DNA from: an uncultured Ligilactobacillus sp.
GTDB taxonomy: Bacteria; Bacillota; Bacilli; Lactobacillales; Lactobacillaceae
Direction: 5' to 3'
Assembly (NCBI GenBank): GCA_934215475.1
Contig: CAKPZY010000026.1
Coordinates: 1 to 26,392, forward strand
DNA: 26,392 nucleotides
A program made the position numbers and the translations under genes. Positions 26,137-26,392 of this stretch are shown in pieces. A model generated the notes under the pieces. It was not told the DNA's origin and made no database searches. It saw only the letters and a list, made by a program, of their open reading frames with translations. How positions within the stretch are numbered: position 1 is the stretch's first letter; each line of letters starts with the position of its first letter.

Positions 26137-26392
26137 GTGTTGGAAATAAAAGATCTATCATTTTCCTATCACAAAAGAAAAATATTCACGCAGTTAAATG
26201 TCAACTTTGCCACTGACAAGCTAAATATTATTCTTGGCCCTAATGGCACTGGCAAAACTACTTTATTAGATTCAATCGCAGGTTTGCAAACTAATGATAT
26301 GGCCCATTCGCTAATAGATTTTCCAGGCCAAAAACAGCTTGCTTACAAACTGCAGCAGCTTCATTTCTTCCCTTCTTTAACTGTCAAACAAA
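26137..26392 (+). CDS. ABC exporter ATPase, 3' end outside the window
   Basis: Only the first 85 codons are present. The frame opens at GTG (26137), with a TTG directly after it (26140); AAGGAG lies 5 nt before the GTG and 8 nt before the TTG, so either may start. The product begins LEIKDLSFSYHKRKIF and contains Walker A GPNGTGKTT, as in ABC ATPases. It is spaced 18 bp after the permease gene and is surely its partner. Signature and Walker B motifs lie beyond the window edge. Confidence 0.88.
   Translation, partial: MLEIKDLSFSYHKRKIFTQLNVNFATDKLNIILGPNGTGKTTLLDSIAGLQTNDMAHSLIDFPGQKQLAYKLQQLHFFPSLTVKQ

Overview
The window looks like chromosomal DNA from a low-GC Gram-positive lactic acid bacterium, most likely a member of the Lactobacillaceae. 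This rests on four things: the purEK / purCSQLFMNHD gene order, a CopY/cop-box copper operon with a pneumococcal-type CupA, an AmiACDEF-type oligopeptide importer, and strong Shine-Dalgarno sites with frequent TTG starts. I see no rRNA, tRNA, CRISPR array, insertion sequence or prophage gene. The genus assignment is inference.

Region 1 (1-12250, minus strand) holds ten steps of de novo purine synthesis, from PRPP to IMP. Two transcription units can be read from the sequence. The first is purE-purK, with a TTGACA-17-TATGAT promoter and a strong terminator directly after purK. The second is purC-S-Q-L-F-M-N-H-D, with its own promoter, a leader of about 165 nt and a terminator after purD. Upstream of both promoters there are PurBox-like elements at matching positions; the one before purC fits the consensus I know (AWWWCCGAACWWT) at every position. 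purB is not in the window. The left edge carries 2.5 copies of an exact 41-bp tandem repeat.

Region 2 (12341-15682, minus strand) is a copper-resistance operon: copY, a membrane-anchored cupA, a stand-alone 90-residue cupredoxin-like protein, and a CopA-type Cu(I) ATPase with no N-terminal metal-binding domain. The pneumococcal CopA carries a cupredoxin-like domain at its N terminus; here that domain is a separate gene whose stop overlaps the ATPase start (TAATG). Two cop boxes flank the promoter.

Region 3 (15770-18258, plus strand) has two zinc-ribbon membrane protein genes. The second is TcaA-like (zinc ribbon, one membrane segment, long extracellular part), but it is broken by a run of nine A bases that puts the zinc ribbon and the rest in different frames.

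Region 4 (18338-25103, minus strand) is a complete oligopeptide ABC importer, amiA-C-D-E-F in that order, with a consensus promoter. AmiC has the long extracytoplasmic insertion of the streptococcal AmiC type. Region 5 (25302-26392, plus strand) is divergent from it and encodes a membrane permease plus the start of its ABC ATPase, cut by the window edge.

The regions are functionally separate. The most unusual points are the A9-interrupted TcaA-like gene, the split cupredoxin/ATPase copper pump, the altered cysteine tail of CopY, and the apparent CTG start of purE.
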